Shown: positions 19,701 to 26,522 of the stretch, one piece after another
Layout: each line of letters begins with the position of its first letter
How positions within the stretch are numbered: position 1 is the stretch's first letter
NCBI GenBank assembly: GCA_947166305.1
Contig: CAMVDV010000031.1
Coordinates: 1-35,088 of the forward strand
Length of the DNA: 35,088 nucleotides
Direction: 5' to 3'
Source: an uncultured Prevotellaceae bacterium
Lineage (GTDB): Bacteria; Bacteroidota; Bacteroidia; Bacteroidales; Bacteroidaceae
Position numbers and translations under genes: made by a program
The notes under the pieces: generated by a model
What the model was told of the DNA's origin: nothing
The model's database searches: none
Seen by the model: only the letters and a program-made list of their open reading frames with translations

Positions 19701-20642
19701 GCACGTGCTTCCGGCACGACGAACAGCAGCGTCTGGGAAATCAATCCCGACGACCTCGAGGAGGCTTGGAAGCCTGTCTTCACTGGTGGCGAGCTCGACG
19801 AGGCTACAGGTATCACCTACGTTGGCGACGACGAGCAGAACCGCATGGCAGTCAGCCTGGCCGTAGAGGGCAAGGGTGACGACCTGAAGCTCTACGTGCT
19901 GGGTGCACAGCGCAGCAATGGCGAGTACAACACGACAGACTACAACTGCGCCTTCTACAACCTTGGCACAGCCACCGAGTGGACTGCTGCTCCCAGCGGC
20001 TACCTCGCTGCTCTCGACGGTGTCTACACCATCGCTCCGGGCCACGTTGGTATCCACGAAGACGGCGAGGGCGGCCTCTGGTACGTTCAGTATCGTGCCA
20101 ACCCGACGGCCGAGCTTCCTTCCATCAAGCACTTCGATGCTGAGGGCAACGAAGACTTCAGCGACATCACTACGGCTACCTACAGCGGCAAGATGGCAGT
20201 GACGGCCGACGGCAAGTATCTCGCCATCCCGATGGGCAGCGGCAAGGTGGTTGTCTATGAGACCAACTATGTGCCCATGGCCAACGGCAGAATCTACCTC
20301 AACCCCATCCAGAACATCAGCGTCAGCGAGACGCAGATCACTGGTCTGGCATTCGACTATGCAGGCAACCTCTATGCCGCCTCCAGTGGCACCAAGACGT
20401 TGAGCCGCTATGCCATCCCCAGCTTGAACGGCAACAAGGTCGTCACTCCGGGTAACGGCATTGGTACGGCCAGCGCTACCGGTGACGTCAACGGCGATGG
20501 CAAGGTGGATATTGCAGACGCAGTGAGCGTGCTGAACGTCATGGCCGATGGTTCCAACCTCGAGGCAGCCGATGTCAACGGCGACGGCAAGGTGGACATC
20601 GCAGACTTCGTCAGCGTGCTCAACATCATGGCAGAGCAGTAA
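13743..20642 (+). CDS. Giant secreted GLUG-like, dockerin-containing protein (paralogue 2)
   Basis: A 2299-residue paralogue of the 6027 gene with the same domain order. The signal peptide again ends in AWA; both genes begin with the codons for KLLNLC after a short basic start. Three GLUG-like beta-helix modules fill residues ~27-1000, with knuckles ICQVCG (~346) and FCTVCG (~675). Helical FIVAR-like parts flank a jelly-roll-like part (YYLVGTHAAFRPS). A fourth GLUG-like module, a propeller-like region (~1900-2230, with SSVWEINPDDLEE) and two dockerin calcium loops (DVNGDGKVDIAD) complete it. The last 72 bases differ from those of paralogue 1 at a single position, whereas interior modules have diverged, so the dockerin end is conserved or gene-converted. 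It is probably exported and held by or assembled through the dockerins; no cohesin is seen here. Function unknown. Confidence 0.85.
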   Translation: MSKKLLNLCMAGLMSLVGTAAWALSEVGGVYQIGTADDLVAFAELVNGGNPYVNAVLTADIDKGMDRTMIGKDGVDFQGTFDGQGHTITVNTFNDESDGTAIFRNVGARALIKDLKVQGNITTNKKHACGIAAWNRGTITGCYVDLTVTSGVAGDATHGGIAGVCYQGSMIENCLAKFVIKGATSTNNGGIVGWCSERTNVINCLVINDGSEFQLDGNSGTIGRNADAHLLYVNLSEYIGNEYDKRPGGASGNNYATNAWGNTRTATIVPYDDLADGRICYQLNNDQSHIAWTQTIGTDPFPVPAAFGGKQVYASGPTDCDGKSEGELTFSNSGTPQATAHQFDRFGICQVCGCFNIYGLQFDETDGYYILNNAADIDLAEGMNRIQNGGKFSIKMANDITYTAEPGRFIFNPGNWFDGNFNGQGHELTIEMSDMTAEAAALFPNFGGDYFENVIMHGSIITSSKFAGSITGHTRRGKTMIRNVFSDIDITCSYAGDNTTAGLIGVVEEKTQVENTIYAGNIIGNDNTECLAGFAGWSSGQTYYTNCAFLGTLSGQTGDSKTLSRNPSNITCNNVYIANSYGYEDEAKAILIENTDDIESGALAYALNGNEGGVERFYQKIGEDLFPYPIKKEGALVYTSASSYRCDGQPEGDVIFSNTPSGTPVLPPHEYEDGFCTVCGGLQEDYMTPVDGWFNISNGKELVWWTNYAAKHLDVSARLTEDIDMEADGCNEDGVTQHWANVGTEGKPFYGNFDGQFHTISNLVINHPNDNGVGLIAVMNSLPSKGYGGISDDDARAAEGVYIKNVVLDNSCTITGKGYVALVGMTAPWAGHVTIQGVMMCGDVKAADGPNAAGVFGCVMSSACHVTINNCGMVGDVKGPKENGSFSGWLGDWAEVTNCFAVGSVEGYENENRYFARYGNARVNDNIKNCYALHGTQEHVGIVTAEDFESGALAWRANGEQFRTAYWYQTLGEDPYPYPDPSHGTVIFAADQYFSIADEADIDEVSAAIQTYEEGAVADVIATQSLLDKYSATLASLADATTIPEFADVLDSVSVQKKEIAENAATYKAFADKCEEIKARLESDTSFQGDLRTALEAYLNESEEPSEENPLGTYSYIMDNHTATAAEVKAEMERVMAWLNQAIAEDYAPGTDVTSMLANADFSEGYNEKWTNGFATGSGTTKSGDAEKDKTIGVEAWAKTGDMFQTIEDMKPGYYLVGTHAAFRPSNDRYNTNYAAGIYANGTFNYFPAAIEDYLAAADTLDQVNCNLHGDGAHDLAIYDDMVSTSDEEAGTTPAGYIPQGERGMAAAANDGRYQVYTLGKVGEDGKLTIGIKNPGTKYDNDWTGWTAIKVTYLGEEPTEGVADVLENMTARANTMLEYAYDDMTPTKKPNYPAELLDELEGILNADADEFTTIDNLSSVFQKIYEGKQAYAAMYQTAAGLETIGTANLNLVEKDEETGEWMETGETLFSGEETQILEDAAGAMYDAFFEGAYSTAEALEAAKADNPEISSLIPAKDEEGYYLIATPKDVAAFRAFAMNADNASKAKMTADVDMTGIAMQPINSSDNRFRGIFDGQAHALKNVYINYEGEGSALFSAIDGGTVKNLKLTGDYYSGAAGKFMAGIAGWAKNAKIQNCDVAVTLNSTVEGDGTHGGIIGNNDGDGTLVENCLVRSTLLGASTNSCGGVIGWSGSLSTVRNTLILSQGNTIDTSNGCNTISRNDGNCTVENVFYVETIGTANGTKATAEQLASGEITYKLNGSKSEGDLAWFQTIGTDATPRLFDGPKVYFYGGQYINDVPNPQLNAFAYDLDANLRGSNVVVEFKLNAEAESAEVNFYDGETLVYTETVAEELSAGQNRVTVEASKLGSEPTALNYEIVVNGKGTKEVAKVGEGFKISSPYGLAVNNNPKSAGFGQILVTDARPGEDREGMDTQGNPGALYAFDAAFQREGTYYGGLNIREAEPLSIAGDYKFDLKDIRFTEDGRLFVARASGTTNSSVWEINPDDLEEAWKPVFTGGELDEATGITYVGDDEQNRMAVSLAVEGKGDDLKLYVLGAQRSNGEYNTTDYNCAFYNLGTATEWTAAPSGYLAALDGVYTIAPGHVGIHEDGEGGLWYVQYRANPTAELPSIKHFDAEGNEDFSDITTATYSGKMAVTADGKYLAIPMGSGKVVVYETNYVPMANGRIYLNPIQNISVSETQITGLAFDYAGNLYAASSGTKTLSRYAIPSLNGNKVVTPGNGIGTASATGDVNGDGKVDIADAVSVLNVMADGSNLEAADVNGDGKVDIADFVSVLNIMAEQ

Positions 20643-20659
20643 ACCATTTCTGAGGAGCT

Positions 20660-20679
20660 ATGGCGGCACCCGCCGCCAT
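20660..20679 (+). other. GC-rich hairpin behind paralogue 2
   Basis: ATGGCGGC-accc-GCCGCCAT, an 8-bp perfect stem with a 4-nt loop, 17 bp after the stop and before the main terminator. There is no T-tract, so it may protect the 3' end rather than terminate. Confidence 0.5.
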
Positions 20680-20708
20680 GGTTTCCCTCGGAAAGGCTAA
20701 GCATTAAG

Positions 20709-20742
20709 AAGGCCCCCTGCGGAACACTCCGCAGAGGGCCTT
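20709..20742 (+). terminator. Rho-independent terminator of paralogue 2
   Basis: AAGGCCCCCTGCGGA / TCCGCAGAGGGCCTT with a 4-nt loop and one mismatch, followed by TTCC. Same hairpin as at 13028-13060, so the terminator was part of the duplicated unit. Confidence 0.88.
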
Positions 20743-20760
20743 TTCCTTTGCCTGGAAAGC

Positions 20761-20914
20761 CAGCAGGGTTATGACAGAAAGGCAGCAGGGATGTGGAAGA
20801 TAGGCAGCGGGGATGTGGAAGATAGGCAGCGGGGATATGGAAGATAGGCAGCGGGGATATGGAAGATAGGCAGCGGGGATGTGGAAGATAGGCTGCGGGG
20901 ATGTGGAGACCCCC
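20761..20914 (+). repeat. 22-bp tandem array, family B (7 units)
   Basis: Seven exact 22-bp units starting at 20761, the most regular array in the window. Outer units carry CAGCAGGGTT or CTGCGGGGAT, inner ones CAGCGGGGAT followed by ATGGAAGATAGG or GTGGAAGATAGG. It begins 19 bp after the terminator stem. The rest of the gap to the regulator stop (20915-20992) shows nothing recognisable. Confidence 0.95.
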
Positions 20915-20992
20915 AGCAGGGTTGCCGGAGTAATCCGATTATTCCGAGTAATCGGAGCCTTCAGGTTTGTCGGAAACTCCGCTCGGTGGCGG

Positions 20993-22099
20993 TCAGTCGG
21001 CCGTGGCGTTGCGCTGGGCCAGGTACTCGTCGATGGTGATGCCCTCGGCCTTGAGGAAGCAGGAGCGAGCGGTCTGTGCGGTGCCGAAGCCGGCGGCAAG
21101 CGTGTCATTCATGTTGCTCACCTCCCCGCGGGCTATCATCCGTTTCAGCTCGGCCACGCGGAAGGAACTGATATAGTCGTGCACATTGTTGAATCCCTGA
21201 CTGCGCACGCTCTGCAAGACCAAGTGGCGGTTCAGTCCAACCCCCTGGCAGAGGCGGTCGCGGCCAAAGCTGCTGTCCCTCCATTCCTCCTTGTGGTGCT
21301 GCATCCAGAGGTTGATTTGGTGGAAACGGTGCAGGTTCGCCTCGTTGAAGTCCTCGTCCTCCTGCTCCTTGGCCTTCACCTCTTGCTCCTCGCTCACCTC
21401 CCGTATGACGGGTCGGGGCAGTTGCAGAGCCAGCGTCTCCAGCGTGCGGAACGTCAGATAGAGGTTGAGCACCGTGAAGAGGACAACGTAGGTGACGAGC
21501 AGACGCAAGTCGTAGAAGATGGCAACGAACGTGTAGAAGACCACCGAAAGCCCCATGGCCACGCAGTAGCCCAGCAGGTAGCGCGGCACATTGGCGTGGC
21601 GTGCCATGCGCCGGGGCAGCAGGAAGATGTTCACGATGTAGTAAACGCTCAGCCCAAGGGCACAGAGTCGCATCAGGATGTCGCTCGAGAGAATGTTCTT
21701 CATCAAGTCCGATGCCGAATAGATGTAGACGATTCGGCTGCCAAGCAGTGCCGCGCCCACATAGATGGCCAGCAGCAGCAGGATGGGACGTGCGTAGCGC
21801 CACATACGTTCCCACTGCAAGAAGCCCGGCATGGGGATGCTCAGCGGATAGATGCTCTGCAGATAGCACGCCCCGAGCAGGGCAATCATCATGCCAGGGT
21901 GAAGGATGCCAGGCTCCCCCGTGGCTATCGTGTGGCTGAAGCAAGCAGCCACAAGCGTCACGACGAAGAAGATGCCGTTCACCCACGCCAGGCACAGATA
22001 CTGCACCCTGTGGCGTGCAAACAAACCCATCACGCAGGTCAGCACAAAATGCGCCACGGCAGAGGCGCCCAAAGCCATGAAAAGCGTTCGTTCCATCAT
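20993..22099 (-). CDS. Membrane-anchored AraC-family transcription regulator
   Basis: A 368-residue protein. Residues ~1-225 hold about six or seven hydrophobic segments (for example FVLTCVMGLFA, ILLLLAIYVGAALLG, VVLFTVLNLYLTF), so the N-terminal half is a membrane sensor. A charged linker (SEEQEVKAKEQEDEDF) leads to a C-terminal AraC-type helix-turn-helix domain: DRLCQGVGLNRHLVLQSVRSQGF, VHDYISSFRVAELKRMI, then the second helix pair NMNDTLAAGFGTAQTARSCFLKAEGITIDEYL. Such regulators are common in Bacteroidales and Prevotella. The gene is divergent from the 1142-residue secreted gene (154-bp gap) and convergent with the giants, so it may regulate one or more of them; that is inference. A TAACTTTG box (22121-22128, minus) lies just upstream. 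An ATG one codon later (22096) is an alternative start. Confidence 0.88.
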   Translation of the reverse strand: MMERTLFMALGASAVAHFVLTCVMGLFARHRVQYLCLAWVNGIFFVVTLVAACFSHTIATGEPGILHPGMMIALLGACYLQSIYPLSIPMPGFLQWERMWRYARPILLLLAIYVGAALLGSRIVYIYSASDLMKNILSSDILMRLCALGLSVYYIVNIFLLPRRMARHANVPRYLLGYCVAMGLSVVFYTFVAIFYDLRLLVTYVVLFTVLNLYLTFRTLETLALQLPRPVIREVSEEQEVKAKEQEDEDFNEANLHRFHQINLWMQHHKEEWRDSSFGRDRLCQGVGLNRHLVLQSVRSQGFNNVHDYISSFRVAELKRMIARGEVSNMNDTLAAGFGTAQTARSCFLKAEGITIDEYLAQRNATAD

Positions 22100-22120
22100 T
22101 CCGTCCTACATTTATGTCTG

Positions 22121-22128
22121 CAAAGTTA
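22121..22128 (-). promoter_or_regulatory. -7 box of the AraC-type regulator
   Basis: TAACTTTG on the minus strand, 21 bp upstream of the start codon. No TTTG at -33 is seen. Confidence 0.5.
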
Positions 22129-22203
22129 GCCCTTTTCAGTCAAACGTCAACACTTTCACGAAATTTTATTAAGGAAAACACCCCACATTATTATAAATAA
22201 TAG

Positions 22204-22211
22204 TATATTTG
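22204..22211 (+). promoter_or_regulatory. -7 box of the 1142-residue secreted gene
   Basis: TATATTTG matches TAnnTTTG and gives a ~36-nt leader containing ATTAACC (22229-22235). No clear -33 TTTG, which would suit an activator-dependent promoter facing the divergent regulator. Confidence 0.55.
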
Positions 22212-22253
22212 TGCGCAAAAACATATTCATTAACCAAATAAACTAAACCTTTT

Positions 22254-25200
22254 ATGAAAAAAACTACATTATTTTCCCTGCTCACCATGATGTTGCTCTC
22301 CTTCAGCGGCAACGTGTTGGCAGAAGAGCTGTTCTACACGCTGTGGACGGTGCCTTTCACTACCGGCTCCAACCACACCAACTACAACGATTACTTCGAC
22401 GACGAGCATGACGGCATCGTCTGGAACGCTCCGGGCAACCAGAGTCTTGACGGCAAGTGGCGCATCGGCGGCAAGAGCCTCGACAAAGTGGACCGCACTA
22501 TCACGTCGAAGACTGCCATGGGCAGTGCAATCAGCCGCGTTGTCTTCAATCACGCAGGCACCAGCAACGCTTCGTTTACGGTCAATAGTCTGACACTCAC
22601 CGTTGCCAGCGATGTAGACTACAGCGATGTCATCGACGAGGTCGTGCTGACTCCCACCATCAGCAACGGCACGGCAGGCGAAGTAGAGTTCACTCCTACT
22701 ACAACATCCACGGAGTGGCCCACAGATGCCTACTACAAGTTCACCATCAATGTCACGAACTCCAACAGCAAAAATGCAGGCCTTGACGTGACTTCCATTG
22801 AGTTCTACGCTCCCGGTGCAGGTGGCAGCGGCACAACCGTCGCCAAGCCCGTCATCACCCCAGAGAGTGGCATCTACACCGCTGCTCAGGAAGTGACCAT
22901 CACCGCTGCCGAGGGATGCACCATCTACTACACCACCGACGGCACCGCTCCTTCTAACCAGAGCACACAGTACACCGCTGCCTTCACCGTCGACACCGAC
23001 TGCATCGTCAAGGCCATTGCCTACGACGCCGACGGCAACAGCAGTGCTGTGGCAGAAGCCGACTATCAGTTCCTCACAGCAGTGCCCAGCATCGGTCGCC
23101 TCTGTGCCCTCACACCCGAATCGGGCAGCAGGGAAGTCCTCGTCGACTTCAATAACTGGATTGTCACAGGCGTGAAGGGCAGTCAAGTCTACTTCACCGA
23201 CGGCGCCAACGGCATCCTCCTCTATCAGAAGAGCCACGGCTTCGAACTCGGAGACCAGCTCACCGGCACCGCAACCTTCAACCTCACCACCTACAACGAC
23301 GCTCCCGAAATCACCGGACTCTCCGCCACGACCGAAGGCGTCACAGTCACCAAGAACGCTACTGCCACTCCTCAGTCCGTCAGCATCAGTAGCCTCCAGA
23401 AGGATATGCAGGGCTGTCTCATCACACTCAAGGGCGTTACCTTCGACGGCACACACTTCGTTGATGCCGACGGCGCAAAGATCATGCCCTACGACACCTT
23501 CTCTACAGGCTACACCCTCAGCAGCGGCACCGTTTACGACGCTACTGGCGTGGCCATTTGGTTCAAGCCTAAGAGCGGCGACGGCTACTGGGAAATCGCT
23601 CCCCGCACGGCCGATGAGTTCGTAGAGGCAACGTCCGGCGTCGCCACTCCCGTCATCAATCCCGCAGGCGGCACGTTCGCCGAGGCACAGACCGTCACCA
23701 TCACTGCCGAGGAAGGCCTCGTCATCAGCTACACCACCGATGGCACAGACCCGTATGAGTCTGCCACTGCTGTCCTCACCGAAAGCAATTCTGTAGAGAT
23801 TGAAGTCAGCTCCGACTGCACAGTCAAGGCCGTTGCCATCGACCCGACAGGCGCTCCCAGCGTGGTAGCCACAGCCGAGTTCACCTTCATCTCTGCCACT
23901 GCCATTCCCACCATTGCCCGTCTCTGCGCAGCAGCCCCTGCTGAAGGCGAGACAGAAGTGCTCGTTGACATCAACAACTGGATTGTCACCGGCGTGAAGG
24001 GCGGACAGGTATTCCTCACAGACGGTGCAAATGGTATCGTCAACTACAAGAGTGGCCACGGCTTCGAAGTAGGCGACAAGCTCAATGGCACAGCCGTTGT
24101 CACGCTGACCACCTTCAACGAGTGCGCTGAGATAACAAGCCTCACCGCCACCACCGAGGGCATTACCGTGGAAAAGAACGCCACTGCCACTCCGCAGGCC
24201 GTAGCCATCGCCGACCTCCAAAAGGATATGCAGGGCTGCCTCATCACCATGGAAGGCGTTGTCTATGACGGTTCCAACTTCGTCGACGGCGATGACAACA
24301 CGATCACCCCGTATGATACCTTCGGAGCCAAGTACGAGCTCATCGAAGGCCAGACATATAATGTCACCGGCGTTGCCATTTGGTTCCCCAAGAACCAGGT
24401 TTGGGAGATTGCACCCCGCACGGCTGACGAATTTGTGCTCGTCACTTCGAAGGAAATGCCCGTGTCTTCTTGGAATGTTGAAGAAGAGGTTGTCGACATC
24501 AACGGTCGCTCCGAGGCAATCTTCACTACGACCAGCGACGGCGTCGTCACCTATTCCAGCTCCAACGAAGCAGTTGCCACCATCGATGCCGAGGGTGTCA
24601 TCACTCTCGTCGGCAAGGGTGTGACAGAAATCACAGCCTCTGTTGCCGAAAGCGAGAGCTATCTGCCCGACAGCAAGAGCTTCACGCTGACAGTCACAAA
24701 GGATGGTTACACAGACGCAACCTTCGCTTACAACGATGAGGACATTCAGGGCCAGGGAGCATCTGATGTTGGCGCAGAAATCACTGCGACTCGCGGCGAG
24801 GGCGCGCTTACGCTTTATGCAAACCGTGCATATGCCAAGCTTAACGATACACACATCAAGTTCTATGGAAGCAATGAGAGCAACGGTTCCAGCTATGTCC
24901 AGCTCTCTGTGATTGACGGTTATGCTATCTCCAAGATTGTCATGACTGCCACAGGCGACACATATATTAGGGAATGGGTTGACCAGTTTGGTGCTAAGCC
25001 CACTATCGAAGGTGCAACAGCCACTTGGGAAGGTATGCAGAACAAGGTGGTTCTGACCAATCTGGCTTCTGGCCAGGCTCGCATCAAGACTATCGACGTT
25101 ACCTTCATCAAGCTTCAGGATACTGGCAAGACCATCACGATTAGTGAGGCAGGCCTCGCTACGTTCTGCAACGATGTGAAGGCTGTGCTCTCCGGAGCCG

Positions 25201-25682
25201 AGCAGTTTGCCATCGCAGGCGCAATCTTTGGCAACGAAGGCGCTGTCCTCAAGGTGGACACCCTCACTTCTTCTGTTCCTGCCAACACGGGTGTCCTGCT
25301 GATGGGTGCTCCCGGTGAGTACAAGGTTTACACTCATCCCGACCTCGTGGAGACCGTTCCTCCCGCTAATATGCTGGTCGGTGTGCTCGAAGACACTGAG
25401 GCTCCCGTAGGAAGCTACGTTCTGCAGCAGCAGGATGCCGTTGGCTTCTTCGAGGTAGTGGAGACGTCTCCCGTCACAGTTCCCGCAGGTCATGCTTATC
25501 TCTCCATGCCTGGTGTTGCCGGTGTTCCTGCCTTCTTCTTCACAGAGGAAGACTATGTGACAGGCATCTACAAGGTTCAGATGGCCGAGGAGAATGCTGC
25601 TATCTACAACATCGCAGGCCAGCGCCTCGGAAAGATGCAGCGTGGCATCAACATCGTTGGTGGCAAGAAGGTTCTGAAGTAA
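22254..25682 (+). CDS. Secreted multidomain protein with duplicated chitobiase-like and OB-like modules
   Basis: A 1142-residue exported protein of unknown function. A signal peptide ends near VLA (residues ~21-23). A beta-rich N-terminal domain (~24-190) is followed by a chitobiase/hexosaminidase C-terminal-like repeat (~195-275: AQEVTITAAEGCTIYYTTDGTAP) and an OB-fold-like domain (~276-460: NNWIVTGVKGSQVYFTDGANG, LQKDMQGCLITLKGV). The same pair is repeated at ~465-725 (AQTVTITAEEGLVISYTTDGTDP; NNWIVTGVKGGQVFLTDGANG), an internal duplication of about 800 bp. A bacterial Ig-like (BIG2) domain (~735-820: VTYSSSNEAVATID) follows. The C-terminal ~180 residues include ITISEAGLATFCND, a beta domain common in Prevotella secreted proteins, and end in IYNIAGQRLGKMQRG...GKKVLK, a tail of the type seen on exported Bacteroidales proteins. 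No catalytic motif was seen. Confidence 0.82.
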   Translation: MKKTTLFSLLTMMLLSFSGNVLAEELFYTLWTVPFTTGSNHTNYNDYFDDEHDGIVWNAPGNQSLDGKWRIGGKSLDKVDRTITSKTAMGSAISRVVFNHAGTSNASFTVNSLTLTVASDVDYSDVIDEVVLTPTISNGTAGEVEFTPTTTSTEWPTDAYYKFTINVTNSNSKNAGLDVTSIEFYAPGAGGSGTTVAKPVITPESGIYTAAQEVTITAAEGCTIYYTTDGTAPSNQSTQYTAAFTVDTDCIVKAIAYDADGNSSAVAEADYQFLTAVPSIGRLCALTPESGSREVLVDFNNWIVTGVKGSQVYFTDGANGILLYQKSHGFELGDQLTGTATFNLTTYNDAPEITGLSATTEGVTVTKNATATPQSVSISSLQKDMQGCLITLKGVTFDGTHFVDADGAKIMPYDTFSTGYTLSSGTVYDATGVAIWFKPKSGDGYWEIAPRTADEFVEATSGVATPVINPAGGTFAEAQTVTITAEEGLVISYTTDGTDPYESATAVLTESNSVEIEVSSDCTVKAVAIDPTGAPSVVATAEFTFISATAIPTIARLCAAAPAEGETEVLVDINNWIVTGVKGGQVFLTDGANGIVNYKSGHGFEVGDKLNGTAVVTLTTFNECAEITSLTATTEGITVEKNATATPQAVAIADLQKDMQGCLITMEGVVYDGSNFVDGDDNTITPYDTFGAKYELIEGQTYNVTGVAIWFPKNQVWEIAPRTADEFVLVTSKEMPVSSWNVEEEVVDINGRSEAIFTTTSDGVVTYSSSNEAVATIDAEGVITLVGKGVTEITASVAESESYLPDSKSFTLTVTKDGYTDATFAYNDEDIQGQGASDVGAEITATRGEGALTLYANRAYAKLNDTHIKFYGSNESNGSSYVQLSVIDGYAISKIVMTATGDTYIREWVDQFGAKPTIEGATATWEGMQNKVVLTNLASGQARIKTIDVTFIKLQDTGKTITISEAGLATFCNDVKAVLSGAEQFAIAGAIFGNEGAVLKVDTLTSSVPANTGVLLMGAPGEYKVYTHPDLVETVPPANMLVGVLEDTEAPVGSYVLQQQDAVGFFEVVETSPVTVPAGHAYLSMPGVAGVPAFFFTEEDYVTGIYKVQMAEENAAIYNIAGQRLGKMQRGINIVGGKKVLK

Positions 25683-25724
25683 GAGACTTCGCTCCAAAAC
25701 TCCATTCCGTGGAGCTGATATAGA

Positions 25725-25761
25725 AAGCAGCCCCGTCCGACAATCTCGGGCGGGGCTGCTT
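25725..25761 (+). terminator. Rho-independent terminator of the 1142-residue gene
   Basis: A 16-bp stem starting AAGCAGCCCCGTCCGA (one G-U pair), loop CAATC, closing with GGGGCTGCTT and followed by GGTGTTT. Confidence 0.85.
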
Positions 25762-25772
25762 GGTGTTTAAGG

Positions 25773-25826
25773 CTTATGAGGCTAACAGGGCCTTTGGACC
25801 TTATAGGGCTTATAGGGCCTTATGGG
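25773..25826 (+). repeat. 9-bp tandem repeat (6 units)
   Basis: Six 9-bp units from 25773, for example CTTATGAGG, CTAACAGGG and CTTATAGGG twice. It lies between the terminator and the stop of the converging deacylase gene. Period differs from the 22-bp arrays. Confidence 0.8.
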
Positions 25827-25828
25827 CC

Positions 25829-26398
25829 TCAGTAGAGTCTCAGGAACTCGTAGGTGTTGCCCACGAGGGCAAGGTATCGCTCGAAGTCGGGCAGGGCGAT
25901 GACGACCGTTCCTCGGCAGTCGTTGGGGTGGAAGGACAGCGTCTTGTGCAGAGGGTCGCGGTAGTTGTTGTCGTCGAGCAAGGCGGCATCGAGGAAGAGA
26001 TGCACGTGGTGGTCGGTGTCGTTGATGAGTCCGAAGGGCGACACGCTGCCGGGCTCCAGCCCGAGGAAGCGCATCATGCGTTCGGGAGAGGCAAAGGAGA
26101 GCTTCCCCGGCGAGTTCTTTCCCTGAGCCAGGAGTGCAGCCTTGAGCCGCGACTCAAGGTCGTGGATGTCGAGATCGTGGTCGCAGTGGAAGCAAACGAG
26201 GTAGTGTTGGTTGCCTTTATGATTGCGCATGAAGATGTTCTTGCAGTGGATGGAGCCGTCGTCCCTCCACCATTTCTTAGCTTCCTCGATGGTCTTGCCT
26301 TCGGGATGCGTGTAGCAGGTGAAGGGAATGTTGTGGTCGTGCAGGAAGTTGAGCACCTTTTCCTGCCGTTCCGATGTGGGTTGTGTGGTGTCAGCCAT
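25829..26398 (-). CDS. YbaK/ProX-type aminoacyl-tRNA deacylase
   Basis: A 189-residue protein of the YbaK/EbsC superfamily, closest to the ProX/ProXp-ala type that hydrolyses Ala-tRNA(Pro) mischarged by prolyl-tRNA synthetase. Typical elements are PFTCYTHPEGKTIEEA, the conserved lysine segment HCKNIFMRNHKGNQHYLV, and GSVSPFGLINDTDHHVHLFLD. I start it at the ATG at 26398 (MADTTQP); an in-frame ATG at 26443 would extend it into the 22-bp array, which is unlikely to be coding. It is separated from the upstream phosphatase gene by that array, and no own promoter box was found. The exact amino acid edited cannot be told from the sequence. Confidence 0.88.
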   Translation of the reverse strand: MADTTQPTSERQEKVLNFLHDHNIPFTCYTHPEGKTIEEAKKWWRDDGSIHCKNIFMRNHKGNQHYLVCFHCDHDLDIHDLESRLKAALLAQGKNSPGKLSFASPERMMRFLGLEPGSVSPFGLINDTDHHVHLFLDAALLDDNNYRDPLHKTLSFHPNDCRGTVVIALPDFERYLALVGNTYEFLRLY

Positions 26399-26434
26399 AA
26401 TGATTGTTGTGGATTTGTTGAGTCGTGTCTGTAA

Positions 26435-26522
26435 ATGCCGCACGCGGGGATGTCAATCGTCGCACGCGGAGATTCGTGTCGTCGCACGCGGAGATTGCCG
26501 TCGCCGCAGGCGGGGATTTCTC
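26435..26522 (+). repeat. 22-bp tandem array, family A (4 units)
   Basis: Cores CGCACGCGG or CGCAGGCGG start at 26439, 26461, 26483 and 26505, exactly 22 bp apart, in the same orientation as the array at 1392. It abuts the stop codon of the phosphatase gene (26521-26523). Confidence 0.9.

Noticed and set aside
20879..22129. 416-codon plus-strand open frame opposite the AraC regulator
   Set aside because: The minus strand encodes a clear membrane and helix-turn-helix protein; the plus frame has no domain.
22269..25697. A 1142-codon minus-strand open frame mirroring the secreted gene
   Set aside because: Same codon-bias effect; same length as the real gene and no recognisable domain.
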